A stretch of 64,000 nt of DNA, taken from Pseudomonas sp. 8Z. GTDB taxonomy: Bacteria > Pseudomonadota > Gammaproteobacteria > Pseudomonadales > Pseudomonadaceae. Numbering within the stretch: the stretch's first letter is position 1; each line of letters opens with the position of its first letter. Both the position numbers and the translations under genes were made by a program. The DNA is taken from NCBI RefSeq assembly GCF_902506535.1, contig NZ_LR733825.1:3206-67205 (forward strand), written 5' to 3'. Below are positions 23,399 to 32,225 of the stretch, in pieces. The notes under the pieces were generated by a model, which was given only the letters and a program-made list of their open reading frames with translations, ran no database searches and had not been told where the DNA came from.

Positions 23399-24582
23399 TG
23401 CGTATTGCCCTGCTGGCGCCGCTGCCACCCGAGCAGACCGGCATCGCCGACTACGCCGCGCACCTGAGCGCGGTGTTGCAGGCCGCTGGTGTCGAGGTGG
23501 TGTGCCCGCTGCGGGGCTGTGGCGTGGATTTGCAACGTACCGAGGCGGCGCTCGCCGCGTTCGATTGGAGCACGGTGGATCTGGCGCACGCCGAGCTGGG
23601 CGGCGGTCGCCTGGGGGAGTTCCAAGCACTGCGCTGGCTGCAGCAGCACCGCCCGCAACTGCCGCTGACCGCCACCGTGCATGACCCCGAACGCCTGGTC
23701 TGGCGCCGTGCGAGCCTGCCGTGGCCGCTGCGTTGGCTAGGCCGTTTGCCGAGCCCGTTGCCACAACTGGCGGCGCTGCTGGCTGATCCGCTGACCCTGC
23801 GTGAAGAGCGCCGCGTCGCCCAAGGGCTGGCGCGGGTGATTACGCTCACCGAACTGGGCGGTCGCCTGCTGGCCAAGCGTATGCGCCTGTCCGCCGGGAG
23901 GCAGGTCAGCATCGCCCATGGCAACCTGATCATCGACGCGCAGCCGCTGCCACCCGCCGCGCCGCTGCGCTTGCTGTACTTCGGCTTTATCTATCGCGGC
24001 AAGGGCATCGAGGATCTGCTCGACGCGCTGGCCGCGACGCTGCAGCGTCGGCCCGATCTGCAAGGGCGCATTCGCCTGACCCTGGCCGGCGGCAGTGCGC
24101 CGGAAATCGCCTTCGGCCCGCGTGGCAACTACCTCGACGAGTTGCGTGAGCGTGCCCGTGAACGGCAGCTCGACGCCGTGCTCGACTGGGCGCTGGACTT
24201 GCCATCGGCGGACATTGCCCGCTGCATCCAGGCGCACCATGTGCTGGTGCTGCCGTATCGCGAATCGAAGAAGCTCAGCCTGCTCGGCGAGATGCGTGGC
24301 ACCAGCGGCGCGCTGTCCTGGGCCAACGCTTGCGGGCGCGGGGCTATCACCTCCGATGCACGGGCCTTCGCCGAAGAAGTGCGCGAGGGCAATGGCCTGA
24401 CCTACCCTCAAGGTGATATTGCCGCGCTGTCGACCTGCATCGAGCAAGCGGCGGATCAGCCCGAGCGCGTCGTGCAATGGGCCGAGCAGGCCGCACGTAT
24501 TGGCGCGGCGCGCGCCTGGCCGAAAACAGCCGAGCGCTTTCAGCAACTTTTCGCCGAGGTCTGCCAAGGAGCCCGTCGATGA
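23398..24582 (+). CDS. pslF: PslF, family 4-type glycosyltransferase
   Basis: A 394-residue GT-B enzyme, matching PslF in length. The start MRIALLAPLPPEQTGIADYA is the typical N-terminal loop. The C-terminal donor half begins near LLYFGFIYRGKGIEDLLDAL and holds LPYRESKKLSLLGEMRGTSG where the donor site would lie. It probably adds a sugar to the lipid-linked intermediate on the cytoplasmic face. Overlap with both neighbours (TGATG upstream, ATGA with pslG) indicates coupled translation. Sugar specificity is unknown. Confidence 0.88.
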   Translation: MRIALLAPLPPEQTGIADYAAHLSAVLQAAGVEVVCPLRGCGVDLQRTEAALAAFDWSTVDLAHAELGGGRLGEFQALRWLQQHRPQLPLTATVHDPERLVWRRASLPWPLRWLGRLPSPLPQLAALLADPLTLREERRVAQGLARVITLTELGGRLLAKRMRLSAGRQVSIAHGNLIIDAQPLPPAAPLRLLYFGFIYRGKGIEDLLDALAATLQRRPDLQGRIRLTLAGGSAPEIAFGPRGNYLDELRERARERQLDAVLDWALDLPSADIARCIQAHHVLVLPYRESKKLSLLGEMRGTSGALSWANACGRGAITSDARAFAEEVREGNGLTYPQGDIAALSTCIEQAADQPERVVQWAEQAARIGAARAWPKTAERFQQLFAEVCQGARR

Positions 24583-25907
24583 TCAGCCCCCTGTTTTCAC
24601 GATTGACCCTGTTGGCAACCCTGACGCTGGGCCTGGCTGGCTGTGGCATGAGCCAGCCAGCGCAGGCCGAGGCGACGCAATTGAAGGCGCCGCGTGCGGT
24701 GGTCTGGAAGGATTTCCTCGGGGTCAACGCGCACTTTCTCTGGTTTAGCCCGGAGCAATATCGCCAGCAGATGCGCCGCTTTCATGACTTGGGCCTGGAG
24801 TGGACGCGCATCGACCTGCATTGGGATCGTCATGAGGAGAAGGAGGGCCAGTACCGCCTGGGCGAGCTGGATCAGATGGTGAGCGACCTCAAGGCGCAGC
24901 AGCTCAAGTCGGTGCTGTATCTGGTGGGTTCGGCTCCGCATGCCACCAGCGCGCCGCCCGGCTCGCCAACCCCCGACCAATACCCGCCGAAAGATCCTCA
25001 GCTATTCGCCAAGACCATGGCAATGCTGGCTCAGCGTTACCCGAGCGTTGATGCCTGGCAGGTGTGGAACGAGCCGAACCTGCCGTCGTTCTGGCGCCCG
25101 CACGAAGATGCGGAAGGCTATGGGCGCCTGCTGCAGGTCACCACTCAAGCCCTGCGCCAGGTCGCACCGGACAAGCCGGTGGTGATGGGCGGCATGGCCT
25201 ATTACAGCCAGATGCCGGTCAAAGGTGGGCTAATGCTGGAAAGCCTGGGCAAGCTCGGCGTGCAGCAACTGGGCACGATCGTGGCCTATCACCCCTATTC
25301 GCAAGAGCCGGAAACCGACGAGCCCGGCGCGCGTGATTTCGTCCTGCGCAGCCAGCAGCTCAACGCCACCCTGCGCAGCGTGCAGGTGCCGGCGATCTGG
25401 GCCACCGAGTGGGGCTGGTCGAGCTACAACGGGCCGAAGGAGTTGCAGGAAATCATCGGCGACCAGGGCCAGGCCGACTACGTGCTGCGCCGTCTGGCAC
25501 TGATGAGCGCGCTGGATTATGACAAGGTGTTCCTCTTCGCCCTGTCGGATCTCGACCGCCGCGCCTCGGCGCGCGACCAGCATTACGGCCTGCTCGATCT
25601 GCAAGGCAAGCCCAAACCGGTCTACCTGGCACTGCAGCGCTTTTTGAAACTGACCGGGCCGCGCCTGGAACCGGCTGATGCACCGGCGCTGGAGTCGGTG
25701 CCCGATGATCTGTTCAGCGTTGCCTGGCGCCGTGAGGACGGCAAGCACGTCTGGTTATTCTGGAGCGCCAGTGCGGCGCAACTGCACCTGCCGAATCTGA
25801 CCGGCGCCGAGTTGCATGATCCGCTCAGCGGCGGGCAGGCCAGCCTCAGCGATGCTGGCGGCGTGCGCGTCAAGGCCAAACCCAGCCTGCAGATGCTGGT
25901 GTGGTGA
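24579..25907 (+). CDS. pslG: PslG, periplasmic glycoside hydrolase
   Basis: A 442-residue protein, the PslG length. The ATG at 24579 has AAGGAG 8 nt upstream, so a 34-codon longer frame is rejected. The N-terminus has a hydrophobic segment ending LGLAGCGMS, a lipobox, consistent with a membrane-anchored periplasmic enzyme. The catalytic barrel has QVWNEPN (acid/base Glu at residue 165) and WATEWGWSSY (nucleophile Glu at 277), as in the GH39-like PslG, which degrades Psl and disperses biofilm. A small beta domain follows. It overlaps pslF by 4 bp. Confidence 0.92.
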   Translation: MISPLFSRLTLLATLTLGLAGCGMSQPAQAEATQLKAPRAVVWKDFLGVNAHFLWFSPEQYRQQMRRFHDLGLEWTRIDLHWDRHEEKEGQYRLGELDQMVSDLKAQQLKSVLYLVGSAPHATSAPPGSPTPDQYPPKDPQLFAKTMAMLAQRYPSVDAWQVWNEPNLPSFWRPHEDAEGYGRLLQVTTQALRQVAPDKPVVMGGMAYYSQMPVKGGLMLESLGKLGVQQLGTIVAYHPYSQEPETDEPGARDFVLRSQQLNATLRSVQVPAIWATEWGWSSYNGPKELQEIIGDQGQADYVLRRLALMSALDYDKVFLFALSDLDRRASARDQHYGLLDLQGKPKPVYLALQRFLKLTGPRLEPADAPALESVPDDLFSVAWRREDGKHVWLFWSASAAQLHLPNLTGAELHDPLSGGQASLSDAGGVRVKAKPSLQMLVW

Positions 25908-25915
25908 GCACCTCG

Positions 25916-27124
25916 ATGCGCGTGCTTTGGGTCGTGCCCTATCTGCCCTGGCCCACCACCAGTGGCGGCAAGACGCGCCAGTATCAGTTGCTGCGCGCCC
26001 TGGCCGCGCGTGGCCATCGCATTACCTTGCTGGTGCAGTCCAAGACGCCGCCGGACGATGAATGCCGGCGCATGCTCGAACCCCTGCTGGAGCGCCTGAT
26101 CGTTCTGCCACGGCGCAGTCTGCGCAGCCCGCTGACCCTGCTCGCCGCGCTGTTCGCGCCCTGGCCGCTGCTCACTACGGTCAACGGCCTGTCCTCGGCG
26201 TTCAGTGCGCGGTTCAGTGCCTTGCTGGAGGAGGGCGGCTGGGATGTGGTGCAGGTGGAGCACAGCTACGGCCTGCAACCGCTGCTCGGCCCTCTGCAGC
26301 AGAAGCGGCAGCCTTTCGTACTCACCGAACACAACCTCGAATCGGCGCTGGGTGCGGCGACCTATGACCGCTTGCCGCGTTGGCTGGCGCCTTTCATCCA
26401 CTATGACCAATGGCGCGCGCGCCGCTGGGAGCGCCAGGCGTTCGCGGCGGCCAGTCGCGTGGTGGCCGTGACCGAAGCCGATGCCCAGGCCATGCGCGCT
26501 ATCACGCAAACGCCGGTGGCGGTGGTGGTCAATGGCGTCGACTGCCAGGCCTTCGCCTCGGTACAGGCCGAGCTGAGCAGTCAGCGTGTGTTGTTCGTCG
26601 GCAACTATGAATACGCGCCCAACTGCGACGCCGTGCAGTGGGCGCTGGACGAAATCTTTCCCCTTGTGTGGCAGCGTTGCCCGCAGGCGCGTTTTGCCGT
26701 CGCCGGTTACGCCTTGCCCGCCGCCTGGGCGCAGCGCTGGAGTGATCCGCGTATCGAGTGGCATGGCTTCGTCGCAGATCTGCCGCAGTTGCAGGCGAGT
26801 TGCGCGAGCTTTCTCGCGCCGCTACGCCATGGTGGCGGCTCCAAGCTCAAGGTGATCGAGGCGCTGGCCGCCGGTTTGCCTTTGGTCAGCACGGCGCAGG
26901 GCGTTTCCGGCCTGGCCGTCGAGGGCGCGCATGATTACCTGCCGGGCGAGAGCGCCGAAGCGTTGGCCAATGCTCTGGCACAGGTGCTCGGTGATGCTCA
27001 ATTGGCCCAGGGTTTGGCCGAAGCAGGGCGGGCTTATGTACGCCGTGAGCACGATTGGTCGGGCGCTGCCGAGCGCCTGGAAGCCCTTTATCAGGATATG
27101 CAGCAGGAGCAGGTATGCGCGTAG
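25916..27124 (+). CDS. pslH: PslH, family 4-type glycosyltransferase
   Basis: A 402-residue GT-B enzyme, the PslH length. The preferred start is the ATG at 25916 (MRVLWVVPYLPWPTTSGGKT); GTG codons at 25901 and 25904 are alternatives and the latter overlaps the pslG stop. Motifs include VVNGVDCQAF, VGNYEYAPNCDAVQWALDE, and PLRHGGGSKLKVIEALAAGLP with the donor-site glutamate. It would act at the cytoplasmic membrane on the Psl repeat. It overlaps pslI by 10 bp. Confidence 0.87.
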   Translation: MRVLWVVPYLPWPTTSGGKTRQYQLLRALAARGHRITLLVQSKTPPDDECRRMLEPLLERLIVLPRRSLRSPLTLLAALFAPWPLLTTVNGLSSAFSARFSALLEEGGWDVVQVEHSYGLQPLLGPLQQKRQPFVLTEHNLESALGAATYDRLPRWLAPFIHYDQWRARRWERQAFAAASRVVAVTEADAQAMRAITQTPVAVVVNGVDCQAFASVQAELSSQRVLFVGNYEYAPNCDAVQWALDEIFPLVWQRCPQARFAVAGYALPAAWAQRWSDPRIEWHGFVADLPQLQASCASFLAPLRHGGGSKLKVIEALAAGLPLVSTAQGVSGLAVEGAHDYLPGESAEALANALAQVLGDAQLAQGLAEAGRAYVRREHDWSGAAERLEALYQDMQQEQVCA

Positions 27125-28212
27125 GTCTGGATTACCGGCCGGCTACCGTCGCCCCGGCATCGGGCATCGGTCGTCAGGTGCGAGCGCTGGAGCAGGCGCT
27201 GCAGGCGCGTGCCGATACCGAGCTGGTGCGCTTTAGCGAAGCGCCCCTGGCGCATGTGCAGCGGCAAAGCGCGCGCTGCCCTAAGTGGGCCAGCCCGCTG
27301 GACGGCCTGCAGCGCCCACAGGTGCGCTGGCGTTTCGAGGCCAAGTTCCTGCCCGGTGCACTGCGCGAGGCGGGCATCGAGCTGTACATCTCCACCGCCA
27401 ACATGGGCCTGCCGCTGGCGCGCAAGCACGGGCGGCGCCAGGTGCTGGTGCTGCATGACCTGTTTCAGCTAACCGAGCGCAACTTCCACCGCTCCCGGCT
27501 CAAGGCCCTGGCCTATCGCCTGATCGACGGGCTGTCGATTGCCTGGTCGGTGCTGACGGCTGATCGCGTCTGGTGCCCGTCGCAGTTCTCGGCTGACGAA
27601 GCCGCGCGGCTGTTCCCCTTTGCGCGCGGCAAGCTGCGCGTGCTGCCCAATCTGGTCAACGGTTTCGCCACGGTTACACCTGAAATGCCAAGCGATTTGC
27701 CGCCGCGTTATTGGCTGGCAGTGGGCACGCGCGAGCCGCGCAAGAATATGCCGCTGTTTCTCCAGTGCTGGCAGCAGGCACGCCAGCGCAGTGCCGAGGT
27801 GCCCGATCTGGTGCTGGTCGGCCAGGCTGACGATGTAGCGCCAGAGCTGCGCAAGCTGGCTGGGCTACATTGGCGCAGCGGTTTGAGCGAGGCGCAGTTG
27901 TGCGGCCTCTACACCGGCGCCGAATGCCTGTGGCAGCCGTCCTATGCCGAGGGCTTCGGTCTGCCGGTGGTTGAGGCCTTGAGCGTCGGCACGCCGGTCG
28001 CCGCCGCCACCGGCTCGTCGCTCGACGAAGTGCTGCCGCCGGCCAGCCCGCGCTTCGCCCCGCATGATCGACAGGGGCTGATCGACTGCCTGGTTGGCGT
28101 CGCCGAACAGCCGCCGGCGCGTGGCGAGGAACTGGCCGCCTGGGCGCGGCGTTATGACTTTGCGGCGTACAGCCGCCGTCTGGATGAATTGCTTGGGGAG
28201 TTGCCGCGCTGA
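27115..28212 (+). CDS. pslI: PslI, family 4-type glycosyltransferase
   Basis: A 365-residue GT-B enzyme close to PslI in length. MRVGLDYRPATVAPASGIGRQV is preceded by AGGAGCAGG. Key segments are LVLHDLFQLTERNFHRSR, LAVGTREPRKNMPLFL, and the donor motif PSYAEGFGLPVVEALSVGTP with both conserved glutamates. It resembles mannosyl- and other hexosyltransferases of polysaccharide operons. It overlaps pslH by 10 bp and pslJ by 1 bp. Confidence 0.88.
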   Translation: MRVGLDYRPATVAPASGIGRQVRALEQALQARADTELVRFSEAPLAHVQRQSARCPKWASPLDGLQRPQVRWRFEAKFLPGALREAGIELYISTANMGLPLARKHGRRQVLVLHDLFQLTERNFHRSRLKALAYRLIDGLSIAWSVLTADRVWCPSQFSADEAARLFPFARGKLRVLPNLVNGFATVTPEMPSDLPPRYWLAVGTREPRKNMPLFLQCWQQARQRSAEVPDLVLVGQADDVAPELRKLAGLHWRSGLSEAQLCGLYTGAECLWQPSYAEGFGLPVVEALSVGTPVAAATGSSLDEVLPPASPRFAPHDRQGLIDCLVGVAEQPPARGEELAAWARRYDFAAYSRRLDELLGELPR

Positions 28213-29609
28213 TGGCCATGGGATTACCTGTCGCACTGATCCTCGGCGTGCTGTTCGGCGTGCTGCTGTGGTTTCTCAGTGTTGGCAAGCTGGCGATTCT
28301 GCTGGCCGGCGCCGCGCTGACCCTGACCCTGCTGCGCAAGCCGCTGTGGGGCCTGCTGCTGTTCGCCGTGCTGGCCACCAGCATCCCTTACACCACGGTG
28401 CAGGTGGGCATCCGCACCACCATTAGCGAGGCGGTGCTGGGGCTGACCTGGGTGGCGCTGCTGTGGCAAGCCTTTCTCGGGCAAACGCGCAACTTGCTGC
28501 AGTGGCGCCCGGTGGAGCGCACGCTGCTCTGGCTGATGCTCTACAGCGCCCTGCCATTCGTGGTCGGCATGGTGATCATCTCCGCCGAGGGCAACGGCCC
28601 GGTGAACTGGGTGCGCTGGCTGATGAATCTGTCGCTGCTGTTCATGGTGCCGCTGCTGCTGCGTAGCGACAGCGACCGCGATCAACTGATCGTGGCGCTG
28701 CTCTTGGGCAACCTGGCGATGCTCTGTCTGTCGGTGTTCATGTTCCTCAAGGATCGCGACGCCACCACCATGGTGCCGATTCTCACCGACCTCAAATACG
28801 CCCACCCCGAGGCGGTGCTCGACATCTTCTCGGCCAACTACCAGCGCATGGCTTCGCCCTGGGTGCACCCGAACCTGACTGGTGGCGTGCTCGCCCTGTT
28901 CGTGCCGCTGGCTTTGCTCTACGGCTGGACGCGCAGCGGCTGGCGGCGCCTGCTGGGGCTGTCGGTGGCGGTGCTGGGGTGCGCCGGGCTGCTGTTCAGC
29001 ATCTCGCGCGGCGCCATCGTCTCGCTGGCGCTGGTGCTGCTATGGCTGACCTACAAACGCACGCCTTACAGTGGGCGTATTCTCGGCTTGGGCGTGGCCT
29101 TCGGCGCGGCCCTGGTGCTGTTCTACCCGCCATTGCAGGAACGCCTGCTGAGCATGTTCTCGGCGAGCAACGCGAGTACCGAGATTCGCTTCATGGAATA
29201 CGAGATGTTCCCCGAAGCAATGGCGCGTTACCCGCTGGGTATCGGCTTCAAGGTCGACCCGCCGGTGCCGGGCAGTGGCCTGCTGGGCATCTCCAACCTG
29301 TGGCTGAACTTCATCTACAAGATCGGCATTCCCGGCATGCTGCTGTTCATCGCCGTCACCCTGCTGTGGTGGCGCGAGGTGCGCCCGAGTGGGGCGGTGC
29401 GGCGCATCGACGCCGACAACGCCATCTGGCTCGGCAGCATGGCCGGGGTCATGGCGGCCATCCTCACCGGCCTGTTCGACCACTATTACAGCTTCACCTA
29501 CGTGCTCATCGCCTTGTTCTGGCTGCTTATGGGGCTCAGCCTGCAGGTTGTGCGCCTAAACCCGCATGTGCGCGATGACAGCGACTCTCACAGGGAAAAC
29601 TCGCCATGA
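28212..29609 (+). CDS. pslJ: PslJ, Wzy/O-antigen-ligase-like polymerase
   Basis: A 465-residue inner-membrane protein with about 11-12 hydrophobic segments and a large periplasmic loop. HPNLTGGVLALFVPLALLYG followed by SISRGAIVSLALVLLWL is characteristic of the Wzy_C/RfaL family. It probably polymerises flipped Psl repeats in the periplasm, with PslE setting length. TGATG coupling with pslI and a 4-bp overlap with the next gene place it firmly in the operon. Confidence 0.85.
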   Translation: MAMGLPVALILGVLFGVLLWFLSVGKLAILLAGAALTLTLLRKPLWGLLLFAVLATSIPYTTVQVGIRTTISEAVLGLTWVALLWQAFLGQTRNLLQWRPVERTLLWLMLYSALPFVVGMVIISAEGNGPVNWVRWLMNLSLLFMVPLLLRSDSDRDQLIVALLLGNLAMLCLSVFMFLKDRDATTMVPILTDLKYAHPEAVLDIFSANYQRMASPWVHPNLTGGVLALFVPLALLYGWTRSGWRRLLGLSVAVLGCAGLLFSISRGAIVSLALVLLWLTYKRTPYSGRILGLGVAFGAALVLFYPPLQERLLSMFSASNASTEIRFMEYEMFPEAMARYPLGIGFKVDPPVPGSGLLGISNLWLNFIYKIGIPGMLLFIAVTLLWWREVRPSGAVRRIDADNAIWLGSMAGVMAAILTGLFDHYYSFTYVLIALFWLLMGLSLQVVRLNPHVRDDSDSHRENSP

Positions 29610-30415
29610 AACACCGTGTCAGGCTGCGTTCGGATCTGCGTGCTCAACTGGATGACTACGCCTCCAGGCTGGGCGTGCCGCGCGATGAGCTGGAAGCGGC
29701 GCTGCAATGGATGTTCGAGCATGACGTGGCGTTCGATGAGGACGGCGTCTACAGCATCAGCTCGGTGGATATCGAGTCGCGTATCGAAAACCCGCTGGCG
29801 AAGCGTTTCTACGCCCTGCTCAAGACCGAAATCCCGGCGACTTTCGTGCCGCTGTACGGCAAGAACTGGGTGACCCTGAAAGACCGCTGGCTGCGTGCCT
29901 GGGAGCAGGCCTACAACATCCTGATCAACAAGATCCCCAGTCATCATGTGCGTATCTGGTGGCTGCGCGCCGGTGGCGCGAAGATCGGCAAGGGCTCGTC
30001 AATCTGGCGCAACACCGAGGTGCTGGGCGTGGAGAACCTGGTGATCGGTGACGACAGCGTGATCGCCTGGCACTGCCAGGTCGATGCCCGTGCCGGTCTG
30101 GTGATCGGCGATCATGTGGCGGTCGCCTCGCACGTGCTGATCATCGCCGGCACCCATGACCTGACAGCGCCGGAGTTCTGGTCGGTGTCGGCGCCCATCT
30201 ATATCGACGACTACGCCTGGATCGCCAGCCGCGCGCTGATCGGCCAGGGTTCACACATCGGCCGTGGCGCCGTGGTGACCGCCAATACCGTGGTGGCCAA
30301 GGAAGTCGCGCCCTACAAGATCATCGGCGGCACGGGCGCCAAGATCATGGGCGAGCGCCCCCACGACCTGAACTACAAGGTCGGCGGCAAGGGCCTGTTC
30401 ACCTTGTTCCACTGA
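29606..30415 (+). CDS. Left-handed beta-helix (hexapeptide) acyltransferase
   Basis: A 269-residue protein with an N-terminal helical part (about 1-120) and a C-terminal hexapeptide-repeat domain of the acetyltransferase type: GAKIGKGSSIWRN, VIGDDSVIAWHCQVDARA, VIGDHVAVASHVLIIAGTHD, RALIGQGSHIGRGAVV. The histidine in AGTHDLT fits the catalytic base. It probably acetylates a Psl sugar in the cytoplasm. P. aeruginosa has instead a membrane acyltransferase, PslL, after pslK; this soluble enzyme sits between pslJ and pslK, overlapping pslJ by 4 bp. Substrate and acyl group are inferred. Confidence 0.8.
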   Translation: MKHRVRLRSDLRAQLDDYASRLGVPRDELEAALQWMFEHDVAFDEDGVYSISSVDIESRIENPLAKRFYALLKTEIPATFVPLYGKNWVTLKDRWLRAWEQAYNILINKIPSHHVRIWWLRAGGAKIGKGSSIWRNTEVLGVENLVIGDDSVIAWHCQVDARAGLVIGDHVAVASHVLIIAGTHDLTAPEFWSVSAPIYIDDYAWIASRALIGQGSHIGRGAVVTANTVVAKEVAPYKIIGGTGAKIMGERPHDLNYKVGGKGLFTLFH

Positions 30416-30419
30416 TCGG

Positions 30420-31832
30420 ATGTTCAACAGCACGCTGTGGCTGACCCTGGCCACCTTGGCAGGCCTTGGCCTGGGCTTTGCCCGCGAGTGGCTGCTGGTG
30501 ACCTCCTGGGGCGCCGGGGAGCGCAGCGACGCCTTTATCGTTGCGCTGTTTCTGCCGGAGGCGCTGCGCATGGCGTTGGCTGGCGGCCTGCTGGCCGCTG
30601 CCGCGCTGCCGTTGTATGGCCAGCGTGACGAGGCGAGCCGGCGCCGCTGGCTGAATGCAGTCAGCCCCTGGCTGCTGTTGATCGCTATTACCATCTGGGC
30701 AGCGCTGGCGCTGGCGGCGCCGTTGTGGGTGCGCCTGATCGGCCCAGGGCTGGGCGAACAAGCGCGGCAGGTGGCGGGCGACAGCCTGACGCTGCTGGCT
30801 GCCTGCATTCCCGGCTTGTTCCTGCATGCCATCCTGAGCATCCCGTTGCAGGCGCGCGAGCGTTTCGTCCTGGTCGGCCTGGGCTCGCTGATGTTCAACC
30901 TGCCGGCGGTGGCCTACCTCGGCTGGCAGGGCGCCGCCAGCCAACCCGCCGAGCTGGCGCTGGCCTGCGTAATGGGCAGCCTGCTGATGCCGCTGTCGCT
31001 GTTGCCTGCGGGCTGGCGTCTGGGTTGGCGGCCCTGGGCTCGGCAGCGCGAGGCCGGTGCCGCGCGTGAGCTGCTGGGGCGCATGGGCCCGCTGCTGGCC
31101 AGCAACCTGGCCAGCCATGGCCTGGCGCTGCTGGAGCGCATGGTTGCCAGCCTGCTGGGCGAAGGCGTGGTCACCTGGGTCAACCTCGCGCGCAAGCTGA
31201 TCAACCTGCCGCTGATCGCCCTGATGAACCTCAATCAGGTGCTGCTGGGCATGATGAGCGCACGCCAGGCCGGTGCGCGCCTGGCGTTGCTGCACCAGGG
31301 CCTGGCCGCCGCCACCCTGTTCAGCCTGCCGGCTTCCTTCGGCCTGATTGCCGCCAGCCCGACCTTCATCCTTTACCTCCTGCCAGCGGGCGCTACCGCA
31401 GGCCCCTTGCCGTTGCTGCTGGCCTGGTTCTCCGTGCCCCTGGTATTCGGCGCCTGGAACGCCCTGCTGGCACGCTACGCCTACGCCGCAGGCGACACGG
31501 CACTGCCGCTGCGCTGCGAGCTGCTGGGTGGCCTTATCAATGCGCTGCTGCTGGTCAGCCTGCCGTTCGTCTTCGACGCACCGGGCATCGCCCTGGCTGC
31601 AATCGGCGGCGTGATCGCCACTGGCCTGTCACTGCTACGCCGCCAGGGCCTGCTCGACGCCGTACGCTGGCGCCAGCAGGGGGCAGTCAGCATCGCTCTG
31701 CTGAGCCTGGCGGCTCTGCTTATCCATCCCATGCAGGCGGGCATCGCGCAATTGCTGGTGGCAACGGCGGGGGGAGCGCTGGTGCTCGTCGGGGTTGCGG
31801 CCTGGCTGCGGCCCTGGCGTGGGCAGGAATAA
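30420..31832 (+). CDS. pslK: PslK, MurJ/MviN-like flippase
   Basis: A 470-residue polytopic protein with about 13-14 hydrophobic segments, the PslK length. REWLLVTSWGAGERSDAFIVALFLPEALR is the MurJ-family start, and LERMVASLLGEGVVTWVNLARKLINLPL matches a mid-protein family segment. It should flip undecaprenyl-linked Psl repeats to the periplasm. It is the last gene before a strong terminator, 4 nt after the acyltransferase gene. The remaining P. aeruginosa genes (pslL and beyond) are not in this window. Confidence 0.88.
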   Translation: MFNSTLWLTLATLAGLGLGFAREWLLVTSWGAGERSDAFIVALFLPEALRMALAGGLLAAAALPLYGQRDEASRRRWLNAVSPWLLLIAITIWAALALAAPLWVRLIGPGLGEQARQVAGDSLTLLAACIPGLFLHAILSIPLQARERFVLVGLGSLMFNLPAVAYLGWQGAASQPAELALACVMGSLLMPLSLLPAGWRLGWRPWARQREAGAARELLGRMGPLLASNLASHGLALLERMVASLLGEGVVTWVNLARKLINLPLIALMNLNQVLLGMMSARQAGARLALLHQGLAAATLFSLPASFGLIAASPTFILYLLPAGATAGPLPLLLAWFSVPLVFGAWNALLARYAYAAGDTALPLRCELLGGLINALLLVSLPFVFDAPGIALAAIGGVIATGLSLLRRQGLLDAVRWRQQGAVSIALLSLAALLIHPMQAGIAQLLVATAGGALVLVGVAAWLRPWRGQE

Positions 31833-31846
31833 CGCCCGGAAACACG

Positions 31847-31869
31847 AAAGCCCCGCATTGCGGGGCTTT
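31847..31869 (+). terminator. Terminator of the psl operon
   Basis: A 10-bp perfect stem AAAGCCCCGC/GCGGGGCTTT with a 3-nt loop lies 15 nt after pslK. It marks the end of the core region; the island attachment site begins 6 nt later. Confidence 0.92.
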
Positions 31870-31874
31870 CTAAT

Positions 31875-31920
31875 ATGGTGCCGGCACCAGGAGTCGAACC
31901 CGGGACCTACTGATTACAAG
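31875..31920 (-). repeat. Attachment site, left: 3' half of tRNA-Thr(TGT)
   Basis: These 46 bp are identical to 45905-45950. Read on the minus strand they give the anticodon loop (CTTGTAA), the variable and T arms (GGTTCGACTCC) and acceptor 3' strand ending GCACCA of a tRNA-Thr with anticodon TGT. The 5' half of the tRNA is not present: sequence diverges right after CTTGTAATC. It is the left attachment site of the first element. Confidence 0.92.
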
Positions 31921-32225
31921 TCGTAGCCTAACGCACCGAGGCCAGCAAAGTCTAGGCTAGGTTGGGCTAGGGTACAATAGTCTTAACTAGCTGATTACAT
32001 GGAGTTTTGGCCAGTTTTGCCTAGGCGTTGCGAGCTGGGCACTGTACCTGTGGTGTACTTTTTCTGATGGTGCAATTGTGCATCTGGATTCTCCTCGTTA
32101 ACAATGCAGCAGCCGGGGTGTCTGGCTGCCGCGCTTGGCGAAGCGCTGCCTCATGGATGCTTTCATCTCGACGATTGAGCGCGCAGTTGAGTTCATGCAG
32201 TAACAACAACGAGTAAGGGATAACC
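31921..32225. other. Left end of the first element, gene-free, with motifs shared with the right end
   Basis: The stretch holds GGCTAG-type repeats (31950-31972), CTGATTAC at 31991-31998 and ACTGTACCT at 32041-32049. The last two recur near the right end (45857-45864, 45828-45836) and may be integrase arm sites. A promoter for the plus-strand pair at 32226 should lie here but is not clear. Confidence 0.45.

Noticed and set aside
21434..23764. 776-residue open frame on the minus strand over pslE2 and pslF
   Set aside because: Antisense shadow with Arg/Gln/His-rich composition; both sense genes are well supported.
31875..31950. Complete tRNA-Thr gene at the left attachment site
   Set aside because: Only the 3' half from the anticodon loop matches; the following bases cannot form the D arm or the 5' acceptor strand. 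The same holds at 45905-45950.
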